From: Rickettsiales bacterium
GTDB lineage: Bacteria > Pseudomonadota > Alphaproteobacteria > Rickettsiales > UBA1997
Reading direction: 5' to 3'
Length of the DNA stretch: 32,512 bases
Assembly: GCA_020054685.1 (NCBI GenBank)
Contig: JAHXBS010000019.1
Coordinates: 2,903 to 35,414, forward strand
The position numbers were made by a program, and so were the translations under genes. Each line of letters opens with the position of its first letter. Position 1 is the stretch's first letter. This document shows, piece by piece, positions 1-9,598 of the stretch. The notes under the pieces are model-generated. The model had not been told where the DNA came from. It saw nothing but the letters and a program-made list of their open reading frames with translations, and searched no databases.

Positions 1-18
1 TTTCAGGCGGACTCATCA

Positions 19-3000
19 ATGAATTCTGATCAATATCAAGATGCTGGTACTTCGGCGGCAGCTGCTGCTGCATCAGCATATGTAGGACATATGATAGGAA
101 CTACTCTTGCTGCAACGCCATTGGGTCCAGTTGGTTACGCAATTGGCTATGTAATTGGTGCCTTGTTGTATAACCCGGTCAAAAATAATTTCGATGATAA
201 AATTGACGGACATGAAGAAATGTATGATGGTATCGAAGATATTATTAAAGGAGAAAGCGCTGAAGAAAATCTAAAACAAATCTTAAAAGGATTGGATGAT
301 TACATGATAAGCTCGTCTGGGAGGTTTATTAGAGATTTTGCTATAGGTGCATATAATTTATTTGGTGGAAGTTATGGTCAAACATTTGGCGAAGGCGAGT
401 TCCCAGATCCTTATGCTTTCCTAAAAACAATTCCAAAAGAAGATGGGACTGGGAATACTATTTATGGAGTAGAAAGAGATGGTGTAGTCGCTTTTGCTAG
501 AGAGCATTACCACGATGATATTATTGGCACAAATGGAAATGATCTTTTAGTTGGTAGAAATGGGACTAACCTATTGGTTGGAAATGATGGCGATGATTTA
601 ATAGAAGGTAGAGGCGATACAGATCAAATAGTTGGCGGAAATGGAAACGACACCATAGAGGCTGGAAATGAGAATGACTATGTACAAGGTGATGCTGGCA
701 ATGACGTTATTTATGGTGATGGTGGAGATGATATATTGCTTGGCGGAACTGGTGATGATATTATTTATGGTGGCCAAGGGGGAGACAGAATTGAAGGAAA
801 TGAAGGAGGTGATATAATTTATGGTCAAGATGGAGATGATATAATTACAGCAGGAGAAGGAAATGACGTTATCGAGGGCGGAAATGGAGCTGATACAATT
901 CTTGGTGAAGATGGTGACGATAATATTGACGGAGGAACTGACAACGATACATTGGAAGGAAATGCGGGAAATGATATTATAGTTGGGAATGATGGCAATG
1001 ATGGAATTAGAGGCGGAGATGGTGATGATGAAATTTATGGTAATAAAGGTGTAGATACTTTATATGGAGATATTGGAAGGGATATTATAAATGGTGGAGA
1101 GGAAAATGATCTAGTATTTGGCGGAATTGGAAATGATATTGTCTATGGTGGTACTGGTGATGATGCTGTATATGGAGATATTGGGAATGATTATGTTTTA
1201 GGTGGAGAAGGAAATGATATTGTGGATGGGTTTGATGGTGATGATGTTCTTTTTGCTGGCAAGGGGAATGATACTCTTGATGGTGGCAGAGGTTTAGATA
1301 CTTTTGTATTTAGATCTGGAGATGGCCAAGATACAATTACTGACACAGATGGAAAGAATGATGTAATTAAATTCACCGACATTAACTCGAGCCAAGTTAT
1401 ACTCACCAAGGATAATAATAATCTAATTATTACATTTGTTGACGAGAATAGCAATCCAACTACAGATCAAATAACAATCACCGATCAATTATTAAGTAAT
1501 AACATAATTGAAACCCTAGAGTTTGCTGATGGTAAAAAAATAGATGCAACAGCTCTTACAGTAAATCCAGATAATAGCACAAATTATACAATAGAGAATT
1601 ACAGCAATATAGATACACAGATTCAATCTGAATTAGCTATTGAATATAGTGAAGAGCTTGATATTGACACAAGAGATCAAATAAACACTGACTCTACTTG
1701 GTACACAGATAGTTATGATAATAACTCAGATCAAGAAATTGATAATGAACATTACAATGAAGTTCAATGGAGAAGTTATAAGGCAAAAAGAAGTTCCTTT
1801 GGTGGTCATTACACTGTTTGGTATAAATATTACGAGCAAAACTTAAGGGGAACAGATGGTAACGATAGATTAGTTGGTAATTGGTGGAGTGAAAATCTTT
1901 ACGACGAAGGTGGAGATGATCAACTTTATGGAAATAATGGTAATGATGTTATTTATGGTCAAGATGGAAATGACTATATAAATGGCGGAGGAGACAATGA
2001 TACCCTTTATGGCGGGGATGGTTTTGATAAAATAGAAGGTGGAGCAGGAATAGATAATATCTATGGAGAAAATGACAATGATACCCTTTACGGAGATTCT
2101 GGTAATGATAATATTTATGGTGGAAATAATGATGACTTCATTGACGGCGGCCAAGATAATGACACCATAGAAGGAAATTCAGGAAGTGATACAATATTTG
2201 GAAAATCTGGTCATGATAATATTAAAGGTGGAGAAGGTAACGATCTTATTATTGGAAATGATGGTAGTGATATTATTGAAGGAAATGAAGGAAATGACAC
2301 CATTCATGGCAGAAGTGGTAACGACATCATAGATGCTGGTCAAGGAGATGATTATGTTAGTGGAGGATCTGGCAGCGACACTATTAACGGAGAAGATGGC
2401 AACGATATTTTATATGGCAACGGAGATGCTGATGTTATAAGCGGAGGAAGTGGAAATGATAATATTTATGGTGGAAGTGGAGATAATTTTATAAGTGGTG
2501 ACGATGGAAACGATACACTGATAGGAGGTGGAAATTACGATAAAATTGAAGGTGGAAATGATAATGACACCATCTTTGGCAAAAGCGGCGGGGATGAGCT
2601 TTATGGAAATTCAGGAAATGATGTTTTAAGTGGTGGATATGGAAATGATATATTAACAGATGGCGTTGGTAATGATAACTTAATAGGTGGAGAAGGTAAG
2701 GATATATTTGTAGTCACAAAAAATAAAAATACCTCAGATGTTGATACAGTGGAAGATTTCAATAAGGATGAAGATAGAGTTATTATTAAAGTAGATTACA
2801 AAATCCCGATTACCTTTGCTTATCTGCAAAGCAAGATGAGTCAGAATGGCTCTAATGCAGAAATAAACTTTGATAATGGTCAAAAAATGATAATAAAAGA
2901 CATGTTGATTTCTGACTTAACAACAGACAATATTGCAATTGGCCTTGCTGGCGGCCAAGATAATGCCATTATGTTTGGAACTGATAGCAATGACATTCTT

Positions 3001-5937
3001 TTTGGCGAAAATGGTAATGATGAGGTTTATGGAGGAAGCGGTAATGATGAAATTTGGGGAGGAAAGGGAACTGATGCTTTATATGGTGCAGAAGGTAATG
3101 ATATTTTAAAATATGAAGCTGATGGTAAATTTTTAAGCGATAGTCAAGAAACACTAGTACCTTATGGAGAACAAACATTGTGGTATACTGTTAATTGGGA
3201 TGGAACTCTTGCATCTGAATTATATGCGACAAAACACCCTATATCATATGTTGTATCAAGGATTCAAGCTACATATCCAGGCTATAGTATACTATATAAT
3301 GGCGTTTCTTCGGGCTCTGGTAATACAAGAAATTATTATGAAAATGAGGATATATCTTATAAATATACTGATAATGAGCAGAGTTCTAGTAGCACTAAGG
3401 AATATACTTTAGCTAGAGGACAGCGTACTATTGAAATATTAGGATTTAGAGATGCGGACGGCACAACCAATTATGCTATTAAACATTATTTTACTAAAAA
3501 CTTCTACAATAATGAACAAATAAATATTAACGGCTATAACCGTTCTTTCGATTCTTTTGATGGGGGTAATGGATCGGATATATTACTTATGACGGAAGGT
3601 AATGATATGCTAGCCCTTGATGACTCAACATCATACAATCCAAATCAAGGAACTTCCAGATTAGTGGATATTTCATTAATTTATGCAGGCGAAGGGGATG
3701 ATATAATAAATCTTACTTCTCAAAGTTATACTCACGACGATCTGATAATATATGGTGGAAATGGTAATGATAGAATTTGGAGTTCTATAGGTGATGACGT
3801 TTTATTTGGACAGTCTGGGAATGATGAAATTTATGGCGGATCAGGAAACGACTTTATTAGTGGTGGGGATGATAACGATATTTTAATTGGAGGAAATGGC
3901 AACGATACTATTGAAGGCGGAAACGGTGATGATCAAATATTGGGTGAATCTGGAGATGATATAATCGAGGGCGGCGTTGGAGCGGATGTCTTAGATGGAG
4001 GAGAAGGAAGCGAAACAAATGGTGATACTATATCTTACTCAACCTCATCTTCCGGGGTTGTGGTTAATATTGCTAATAATACAGCAAGCGGCGGAGATGC
4101 TGAAGGTGATACAATCTCCAATCTTGAAAATATCACCGGCTCAAACTTCGCTGACAATCTAACAGGAGATGATAATGCTAATATAATCGAAGGTAAACAA
4201 GGAGATGATACTCTGTCTGGAGGATTAGGTGCTGATACTTATATTTATAATATAGGAGATGGAAATGATACTATAAATGATGGAGTAAGTAATCATGGCG
4301 ATCAAATAAAATTAGGTTCTTTGATTAATAAGTCAGATCTTCTTTTTGAAGAAAGTGCAGATGGAAATGATTTGATAATAAAATTCTTTGGTAATGACTC
4401 AGACTCAATTATAATCAAAAATCAATTATCAAATAATGATTCTAGGATTGAAGAGATAGTATTTGATAATGGTGTTGATTCAGTAATTAACCTAGAAAAT
4501 AAAACTATCATTAGTGAAGAAGATGCTAATGTAGAAGTAAATTTAGATGAACTTGAGCAAGAAAGGATTCTGAATAATAATATTGTAATCAATGCAATTT
4601 ATGGTCTAGCAACTTATAATGAAGAGACTGGTTTAATTACCTACGCTCCAAACAAGGACTTTAATGGTATTGAGCAACTTACTTACGATATTACCGATAA
4701 TGATGGCAATGTAATAAGAAGTAGCGCTGTTAACATAATGATCAGCGCAATAAACGACAATCCATTTGGAACTCCTACCAATCAAGAAGTTATGGTTGAT
4801 ACGCAATTTAGTATAAATCTAAACGACTTCTTCTCGGATGTAGATGGTGATAATTTGGCCTACATGGTAAACATCAAGGATCAAATCGGACTACCTCACT
4901 GGCTCACTTTAAATGAAAGCACTGGAGAATTATCTGGTGTATTTGGAAGAGATGGAAAAGTTACTCTAGAAGTCAGTGTGAGCGATGGCAATGGAGGAAT
5001 TCATAGCTCATCATTTAATATTGCCTCTAATGTAGATTTATCAGGGAGAGTCATTAATATTCCAGATCTAGAAATAACTAATGGAAGCGCTTCAAACGAC
5101 AGAATAGAAGCCAAGCAGAACCAGCAAGATTTGATAAGTGCTGGAGCTGGTGATGATGAAATTGTTTATGCTCAAGATAATGTTTGGCAAGATACTTCAA
5201 ATGAACATTTTTATGCATGGAATACTTACTCTGGAGATCTTGTTTCAGTAAATGGTAAGTTACAATCTTTTGATTCATTTGATGGCGGAACAGGAAATGA
5301 TACCCTAACCCTAACTGATGGTAATGATGTAATATTCCTAGATGACCCAGTAACAAGTGCATTATCGAACTCTGCTAGAATATCGGGAATAGAAATAATT
5401 AATGGTGGACTTGGAGATGACATTATTGATCTATCCTCTTTAAATTATGATTATGGTGATGTTGAATTAAATGGCGGAGCTGGAGACGATGTTCTTTGGT
5501 CAAATAGTGGAGATGACACATTAAATGGTGGAGATGGGAACGATAATCTTCAAGCCGGAACTGGTAATGATATTTTGAATGGTGATGCTGGTGATGACAC
5601 TCTAAAAGGTTATGATGGAGATGAAGCTCTAACCGGCGGAACAGGTGCAGATACCTTAACTGGTGGTTTTGGATTTGATTCTTTCAATTTTACAGCTCTT
5701 AATGAATCAACAATTAATCAATCTGATTTAATAACCGACTTCACTCAAGGAGAAGATTCTATTAACTTCTCAAATTTAGGATTTACTGCTATTCAATTAG
5801 GGGAAGGTAGTGGCACCATTCTTGGATATACTTACGATCAAGAAAACGACATTACCACAATTGAAGATTCCAACTCAGATTTTGCTGTGCAATTATCGGG
5901 TAAAATTGATCTTACCGATACCGATTTTAATTTCTAA
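19..5937 (+). CDS. Giant RTX (haemolysin-type calcium-binding repeat) protein, probable type I secretion substrate
   Basis: The 1972-residue product is built mostly of glycine/aspartate nonapeptides of the form GGxGxDxUx, the calcium-binding RTX repeat that folds as a parallel beta roll outside the cell. Repeat blocks lie at about residues 170-430, 610-895, 980-1035, 1265-1335 and 1795-1880. Between them are segments like the haemolysin-related domain (about 433-515 and 1407-1487), a cadherin-like domain (about 1500-1584) and an Ig-like/dystroglycan-type domain (about 1584-1669). The last 90 residues resemble the serralysin-type C-terminal domain that carries the type I secretion signal. Residues 8-55 are an Ala/Gly-rich hydrophobic stretch. 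No catalytic domain is recognisable, so adhesin, toxin or surface-layer roles remain open. The first 18 bases have no in-frame stop, so the true start may lie upstream; AGGCGG at 5-10 is a possible ribosome site for the ATG used here. No transporter genes for it are in the window. Confidence 0.93.
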   Translation: MNSDQYQDAGTSAAAAAASAYVGHMIGTTLAATPLGPVGYAIGYVIGALLYNPVKNNFDDKIDGHEEMYDGIEDIIKGESAEENLKQILKGLDDYMISSSGRFIRDFAIGAYNLFGGSYGQTFGEGEFPDPYAFLKTIPKEDGTGNTIYGVERDGVVAFAREHYHDDIIGTNGNDLLVGRNGTNLLVGNDGDDLIEGRGDTDQIVGGNGNDTIEAGNENDYVQGDAGNDVIYGDGGDDILLGGTGDDIIYGGQGGDRIEGNEGGDIIYGQDGDDIITAGEGNDVIEGGNGADTILGEDGDDNIDGGTDNDTLEGNAGNDIIVGNDGNDGIRGGDGDDEIYGNKGVDTLYGDIGRDIINGGEENDLVFGGIGNDIVYGGTGDDAVYGDIGNDYVLGGEGNDIVDGFDGDDVLFAGKGNDTLDGGRGLDTFVFRSGDGQDTITDTDGKNDVIKFTDINSSQVILTKDNNNLIITFVDENSNPTTDQITITDQLLSNNIIETLEFADGKKIDATALTVNPDNSTNYTIENYSNIDTQIQSELAIEYSEELDIDTRDQINTDSTWYTDSYDNNSDQEIDNEHYNEVQWRSYKAKRSSFGGHYTVWYKYYEQNLRGTDGNDRLVGNWWSENLYDEGGDDQLYGNNGNDVIYGQDGNDYINGGGDNDTLYGGDGFDKIEGGAGIDNIYGENDNDTLYGDSGNDNIYGGNNDDFIDGGQDNDTIEGNSGSDTIFGKSGHDNIKGGEGNDLIIGNDGSDIIEGNEGNDTIHGRSGNDIIDAGQGDDYVSGGSGSDTINGEDGNDILYGNGDADVISGGSGNDNIYGGSGDNFISGDDGNDTLIGGGNYDKIEGGNDNDTIFGKSGGDELYGNSGNDVLSGGYGNDILTDGVGNDNLIGGEGKDIFVVTKNKNTSDVDTVEDFNKDEDRVIIKVDYKIPITFAYLQSKMSQNGSNAEINFDNGQKMIIKDMLISDLTTDNIAIGLAGGQDNAIMFGTDSNDILFGENGNDEVYGGSGNDEIWGGKGTDALYGAEGNDILKYEADGKFLSDSQETLVPYGEQTLWYTVNWDGTLASELYATKHPISYVVSRIQATYPGYSILYNGVSSGSGNTRNYYENEDISYKYTDNEQSSSSTKEYTLARGQRTIEILGFRDADGTTNYAIKHYFTKNFYNNEQININGYNRSFDSFDGGNGSDILLMTEGNDMLALDDSTSYNPNQGTSRLVDISLIYAGEGDDIINLTSQSYTHDDLIIYGGNGNDRIWSSIGDDVLFGQSGNDEIYGGSGNDFISGGDDNDILIGGNGNDTIEGGNGDDQILGESGDDIIEGGVGADVLDGGEGSETNGDTISYSTSSSGVVVNIANNTASGGDAEGDTISNLENITGSNFADNLTGDDNANIIEGKQGDDTLSGGLGADTYIYNIGDGNDTINDGVSNHGDQIKLGSLINKSDLLFEESADGNDLIIKFFGNDSDSIIIKNQLSNNDSRIEEIVFDNGVDSVINLENKTIISEEDANVEVNLDELEQERILNNNIVINAIYGLATYNEETGLITYAPNKDFNGIEQLTYDITDNDGNVIRSSAVNIMISAINDNPFGTPTNQEVMVDTQFSINLNDFFSDVDGDNLAYMVNIKDQIGLPHWLTLNESTGELSGVFGRDGKVTLEVSVSDGNGGIHSSSFNIASNVDLSGRVINIPDLEITNGSASNDRIEAKQNQQDLISAGAGDDEIVYAQDNVWQDTSNEHFYAWNTYSGDLVSVNGKLQSFDSFDGGTGNDTLTLTDGNDVIFLDDPVTSALSNSARISGIEIINGGLGDDIIDLSSLNYDYGDVELNGGAGDDVLWSNSGDDTLNGGDGNDNLQAGTGNDILNGDAGDDTLKGYDGDEALTGGTGADTLTGGFGFDSFNFTALNESTINQSDLITDFTQGEDSINFSNLGFTAIQLGEGSGTILGYTYDQENDITTIEDSNSDFAVQLSGKIDLTDTDFNF

Positions 5938-5944
5938 GATTTGA

Positions 5945-6754
5945 TTAGAAGCTAGAGTTTAAACTTCTGTCTTCTAGTAAAGTTCTGACTAATTCTTGTG
6001 GAGTTATTTGACTGCTTCCAAACTCTCTTGATTTCTTAAAGTATATTAAAGATTTTTCTCTATTGCCATAATGGGAGGCTTCTATAAGCCCTAATCTCTC
6101 ATATATCAGATTGCTATCTTTATGATATTTAAGTGCATCAGTTAATATATTTCTTGCTTCATCAGCATTTTCTAGCTTTTCTAATGTTAAAGAATAAGGA
6201 ACAAAAAACCCTCTTATTAACTCTTTATCGTTTAATCCTCTTTTATTTTTACCCAAGATTTCTTCATATGCTTTATGGAATGATTTCTTGGCTGAACCAA
6301 ATTCTCCCAACTTAAAGAGCGATATAGCTTTTAAATTTAATGGAAAAAAGTAATATTCTGAATCTTCATTCAATGCAAGATCTGCATAGTATAGGGCTTT
6401 CTCATAATTTTCTTTAAGCTGATATAGGGTTGATAGATCTCTATATTTAATAAAATCTCCGCCCTCAATATCAATAAGTTTTTCAAAATCTTCAATTAGA
6501 GCATCAAAATCGTCATTTACTAAGTTAATATGGTTTCTTATTTTATAGGCATCCTTAAAAGAAGGATCAATTTCTATGGCTTTATTAGCATTATACATAG
6601 CCTTATCATGGTCTTCAGAGGCAACATACTCTTGTGCTAAACTGTAATAATAATCAGCATTACTTGTTTTTATTTCTTTAAAAAAGAAAAAACCAGCAAC
6701 TAGTCCGAGTAAAACTAATGTAGCGATAAAAGTAATTATAATTCTTTTTTTCAT
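5945..6754 (-). CDS. Membrane-anchored tetratricopeptide-repeat (TPR) protein
   Basis: The 269-residue product begins with two Lys/Arg and one hydrophobic segment (about residues 4-26), which is either an uncleaved signal anchor or a signal peptide. It then has helix pairs with the TPR pattern: about residues 34-67, where the motif ends in AIEIDPSF, about 70-100, about 105-140, where it ends in ALNEDSEYY, and further degenerate pairs to about 240. TPR arrays mediate protein-protein contacts, and here the array would face the periplasm. The gene is convergent with the RTX gene with only 7 bases between stop codons, so no separate terminator fits. No specific partner can be named. A role in handling the neighbouring RTX protein is only a guess from position. 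Confidence 0.8.
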   Translation of the reverse strand: MKKRIIITFIATLVLLGLVAGFFFFKEIKTSNADYYYSLAQEYVASEDHDKAMYNANKAIEIDPSFKDAYKIRNHINLVNDDFDALIEDFEKLIDIEGGDFIKYRDLSTLYQLKENYEKALYYADLALNEDSEYYFFPLNLKAISLFKLGEFGSAKKSFHKAYEEILGKNKRGLNDKELIRGFFVPYSLTLEKLENADEARNILTDALKYHKDSNLIYERLGLIEASHYGNREKSLIYFKKSREFGSSQITPQELVRTLLEDRSLNSSF

Positions 6755-6832
6755 TTTTATTTTTATTGAGCTATTAAAATAATTATCAATCTTAATTGAT
6801 AGATATAATTTGTAAATTTATATCTAAATTCA

Positions 6833-7303
6833 CTAGATATGTTTCCACACCCTTCTTCTCCATATGGCTCTAATATGTCTTGCGGTTACAGGGTAAATTT
6901 CGGCTAATTCATGACATGTTCTGGATTTTTCTAAGCGCCTAATTTCTAGGACTTGCTCGTTAGTCAATTTTGCGGTAGCATTTTTCTCGCCTCGGCAATA
7001 TAATTCTGCACATCTTTCTATCGTTTCTGGAGATCTGTTATCAATACCTAATCTAGCTAAGCGCATTTTTAATCTCCCTTGTTTATTCGGCTTTTTACCC
7101 TTTTGAGATTTTGACATTTTAGCGATTGTTTCTGGGCTGTGCTTAAAGCCTTTTCTGCGTTCAAAAACACCATCTTTCTCTAATTTCTGTAGATAATCAT
7201 ATGATGTGGAGGAATAATGATGATCTGGGTTTATGCAATATTTGTCATCACATTTTGGGTAAAATACGAAATTCTCTGGTAAATCTCCTTTAAAGTATTC
7301 AAC
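6833..7303 (-). pseudogene. HNH endonuclease, 5'-truncated by an IS66-type insertion
   Basis: An open frame runs from the boundary of the IS66 end at 7303 to a TAG at 6833, giving 156 residues with no start codon at its natural beginning. The first part contains the HNH zinc-ribbon-like pattern CDDKYCINPDHH (codons near 7220-7255). The middle has a NUMOD3-like motif (HSPETIAKMSKSQKG), and the C-terminus has a helix-turn-helix of the kind found in phage-type HNH nucleases (AKLTNEQVLEIRRL through RRRVWKHI). The ATG at 7117 lies inside the NUMOD3-like motif and is unlikely to be a true start. In the usual HNH pattern V-x-H-x-C, the His appears as Pro here (FYPKC), so activity may also have been lost by substitution. 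Family assignment rests on these motifs; the missing N-terminus is inferred. Confidence 0.72.
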
Positions 7304-7470
7304 GTAAGCGCCCAGTAAACCCGCTCTAGAAGTTATTTCTAATCAAGTTTAATATTCCAAGGAAGCAGCTCTGCAATATCTTTAGCCTTATAACCTTGAA
7401 TAACATCAAAGATCTTAGTCAGGTATTTTTGAGGATTAATATTAGTAATAATGATTAGAAAATCTAATCA
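7304..7470 (-). mobile_element. IS66-family remnant: terminal repeat and last 38 or so transposase codons
   Basis: GTAAGCGCCCAGTAAACCC at 7304-7322 matches the IS66-family terminal inverted repeat, which typically starts GTAAGCG. Just inside it, on the minus strand, a frame ending with TAG at 7339-7341 encodes a typical IS66 TnpC tail: NPQKYLTKIFDV, a short linker, then ELLPWNIKLD. The conserved LLPWN near the stop is a family hallmark. The frame meets a stop at about 7470, so only the end of the element survives. The element sits directly against the HNH gene fragment, which it appears to have interrupted. The right-hand end of the remnant cannot be placed precisely. Confidence 0.72.
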
Positions 7471-7728
7471 AAATAATAAATTATTCATCAAAAGACACAA
7501 TTGGAATTACAAACCCATTTTTTAAGAAACATTTAGGGAAAAGTTAGATTTGGGACAGTCTCAGAGAGAATTTTTACCCCGATTTTGGCAATTTTTATGA
7601 ATTTTTGGAGAGAGGAAAGGACGACCGAAATTGAAAATGAAACTCGCCAAGTACCGCTATTAATGGGCTTGCGAGGCTTGATGAAATATTAAAAATCTGA
7701 GCGGAGAACGATTTAGAAACTATTAAAC
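7465..7728. other. Non-coding stretch between IS66 remnant and tRNA-Ser
   Basis: No convincing gene is visible on either strand. The part at about 7550-7720 is less AT-rich than its surroundings. A frame reading through it on the minus strand is only a continuation of a tRNA-derived frame. It probably holds decayed mobile DNA that accumulated next to the tRNA 3' end. Confidence 0.4.
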
Positions 7729-7822
7729 TGGCGGATGGAGAGGGATTTGAACCCTCGATAGAGCTAATTAACCCTATACGCGCTTTCCAGGCGCGCGCCT
7801 TAAACCGCTCGGCCATCCATCC
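7729..7822 (-). tRNA. tRNA-Ser(GGA)
   Basis: The acceptor stem GGATGGA/TCCATCC pairs perfectly (7816-7822 with 7733-7739), with discriminator G and a gene-encoded CCA (7729-7731). The anticodon loop CTGGAAA gives anticodon GGA, reading UCC and UCU. A long variable arm (TATAGGG...CTCTAT), typical of class II serine tRNAs, and a T-arm GAGGG/CCCTC with TTCAAAT loop are present. It lies 33 bases downstream of the yidC stop on the same strand. Confidence 0.96.
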
Positions 7823-7855
7823 TAAATGATTTGATCAAATAGAGTCTTATTTTGA

Positions 7856-9595
7856 CTAATTTTTGCTTTGTAGTCGCTTGGTGATATACCATTGCTGCAA
7901 AATAGATAATATATTACTCCAGGTCCAATAAATTACCAAGCCAGCCGGAAATGTTGCCAATACTATTGTTATGATATAGGGCATCCATTTTAATATTTTT
8001 GCTTGCGTTGGGTCAGCAGCAGGAGGGTTCAGCTTTTGCTGGACTATCATAGAAATACCCATTAATAATGGCCAAATTCCAAGATTGAAAAACCCTGAAA
8101 CCTCAAAGGGCAATAAACCAAATAAATTAAATATAGACGTTGGATCGGCAGCAGATAAATCTTTTACCCAGCCATAAAAGGGGGCATGCCTCATATCAAT
8201 GGTTACAAATAATACTTTATAAAGCGCAAAAAATACCGGTATCTGAATTATTGCTGGCAAGCAACCCGATGCTGGATTGACCTTTTCTCTTTTATACATT
8301 TCCATCATGGCTTTATTCATGGCCATTTTATCATCTTTATAATTTGCTCTAATTTCTTCAATCTTAGGCTGTAATTTTTTAATGCGCCCAATTGCAATAT
8401 AAGACTTATTGGCGATGGGAAATAGGGATAATTTTATTAATATTGTTGTTGCCAATATCGCCAAACCAAAATTACCTAAAAATTGATTAAAAAGCTGAAT
8501 TATAAAGAAAAATGGCTTAGTTAGAAAATAAAACCAACCAAAATCAACCGCTCTATCAAAGAGGGCAATATCATATTGTTTGCTATATTGATCAAGTAAT
8601 CTAACTTTTTTAGCGCCAGCATATAGATGATTTTTAAATTCTAGCTCCTGTCCAGCCTTTACAAGAAATTCTTGGCCAACATATTCACTATTAAAGAATT
8701 TAACTCCGCTTGAATCGTAATATGAAAAGCTCGCATCATACTCCAGGCTTTTATCCGGAATTATAGTTGCCATCCAATATTTATCTGTAATACCAAACCA
8801 GCCACCATTGGAAGCAGAATATGATAAGTTTTTCTCTTCCATCAAATTGGCATAATTTACCTCTTCTAATACTTTGTTAAATACGCCAATAGCTCCCTCA
8901 TGAAGAATAAATATTGCCTGTTGCAACTCGGGCAGGGCTCTATTGACCCTGCCATAAGAGGCCACTGTAAAATCTTTGCCTGAGTTATTTTTTACAATCT
9001 GCTTTATGTCAAATAAGAAATTATCATCCAAAGATATTTTAATGATAAATTCTACACCCTCTCTATTTTGCCACGACAAATTTAGTGACTGGCCGGCCTT
9101 TAACTCAGATTTATCAGCACTCCAAATCGTATCTGGCTTGGGCAAATCAATCTTAGTGTCAGAACTAACCCAGCCAAAATCACTAAAATATCTTTCCTTG
9201 CTCTTTGATGGCGATAATAATACCACATTTTGCTCTTTATCAATGGATTTAAAATATTTTTTTAATGTTAAATCATCAAATTTGGCTCCAACCAAATTAA
9301 TTGAACCAATTATGTTATTATTTTCTATCTTAACGCGCAAATCAGAAGAATCCATGATCAGCTTTTCGCGATTCTGATTTAGCTCTATAACTGGCTTTTT
9401 TGTAGCCAAGCTATCTTTTGCAATTTCAGGCCTAGCATTTTTAATTACTGGCTTTTTATCCAAAGCTTCAGATGCTACTTCTTGCATTTGCTGCTCTTTT
9501 TCAACTCTGGGCATTTCAACAAAAAATGTCCAGCTAATTAAAACTGCTATTGATAAAATTGTTGCTAGTAATATGTTAGAGTTATTATTTTGCAT
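7856..9595 (-). CDS. yidC: Membrane protein insertase YidC
   Basis: The 579-residue product is full length for Gram-negative YidC. It inserts membrane proteins into the inner membrane, alone or with SecYEG. An N-terminal membrane helix (about 8-27) is followed by a large periplasmic beta-domain (about 55-345). The conserved insertase core follows, with the motif NPASGCLPAIIQIPVFFALY and four further membrane helices, including the C-terminal WTWSNILSILQQWYI. The segment between the first two core helices has the expected basic, amphipathic cytoplasmic loop (IKKLQPKIEEIRANYKDDK). The ATG at 9595 is 3 bases from the lon stop, so the two are probably co-transcribed with lon first. This is not the usual rpmH-rnpA-yidC arrangement. 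Confidence 0.97.
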   Translation of the reverse strand: MQNNNSNILLATILSIAVLISWTFFVEMPRVEKEQQMQEVASEALDKKPVIKNARPEIAKDSLATKKPVIELNQNREKLIMDSSDLRVKIENNNIIGSINLVGAKFDDLTLKKYFKSIDKEQNVVLLSPSKSKERYFSDFGWVSSDTKIDLPKPDTIWSADKSELKAGQSLNLSWQNREGVEFIIKISLDDNFLFDIKQIVKNNSGKDFTVASYGRVNRALPELQQAIFILHEGAIGVFNKVLEEVNYANLMEEKNLSYSASNGGWFGITDKYWMATIIPDKSLEYDASFSYYDSSGVKFFNSEYVGQEFLVKAGQELEFKNHLYAGAKKVRLLDQYSKQYDIALFDRAVDFGWFYFLTKPFFFIIQLFNQFLGNFGLAILATTILIKLSLFPIANKSYIAIGRIKKLQPKIEEIRANYKDDKMAMNKAMMEMYKREKVNPASGCLPAIIQIPVFFALYKVLFVTIDMRHAPFYGWVKDLSAADPTSIFNLFGLLPFEVSGFFNLGIWPLLMGISMIVQQKLNPPAADPTQAKILKWMPYIITIVLATFPAGLVIYWTWSNILSILQQWYITKRLQSKN

Positions 9596-9598
9596 TTT

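Noticed and set aside
1870-2154. Antisense open frames rich in Ile, Ser and Val within the RTX gene
   Set aside because: They are by-products of the repetitive GGTGGAAATGAT-type codons on the other strand, with no start signals or recognisable domains.
540-2700. Regular short DNA repeats resembling a CRISPR or satellite array
   Set aside because: They lie in one long open frame and encode RTX nonapeptides; there are no unique spacers between identical repeats.
7551-7565. GGGACAGTCTCA as the end of another insertion sequence
   Set aside because: Similar short sequences occur at several IS ends, but there is no partner repeat or transposase fragment in the window.
7595-7816. A 73-codon minus-strand frame starting MAERFKARAWKARIG
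   Set aside because: It is a reading of the tRNA-Ser(GGA) gene and the non-coding stretch after it; this peptide start is a known artefact of tRNA-Ser translation.
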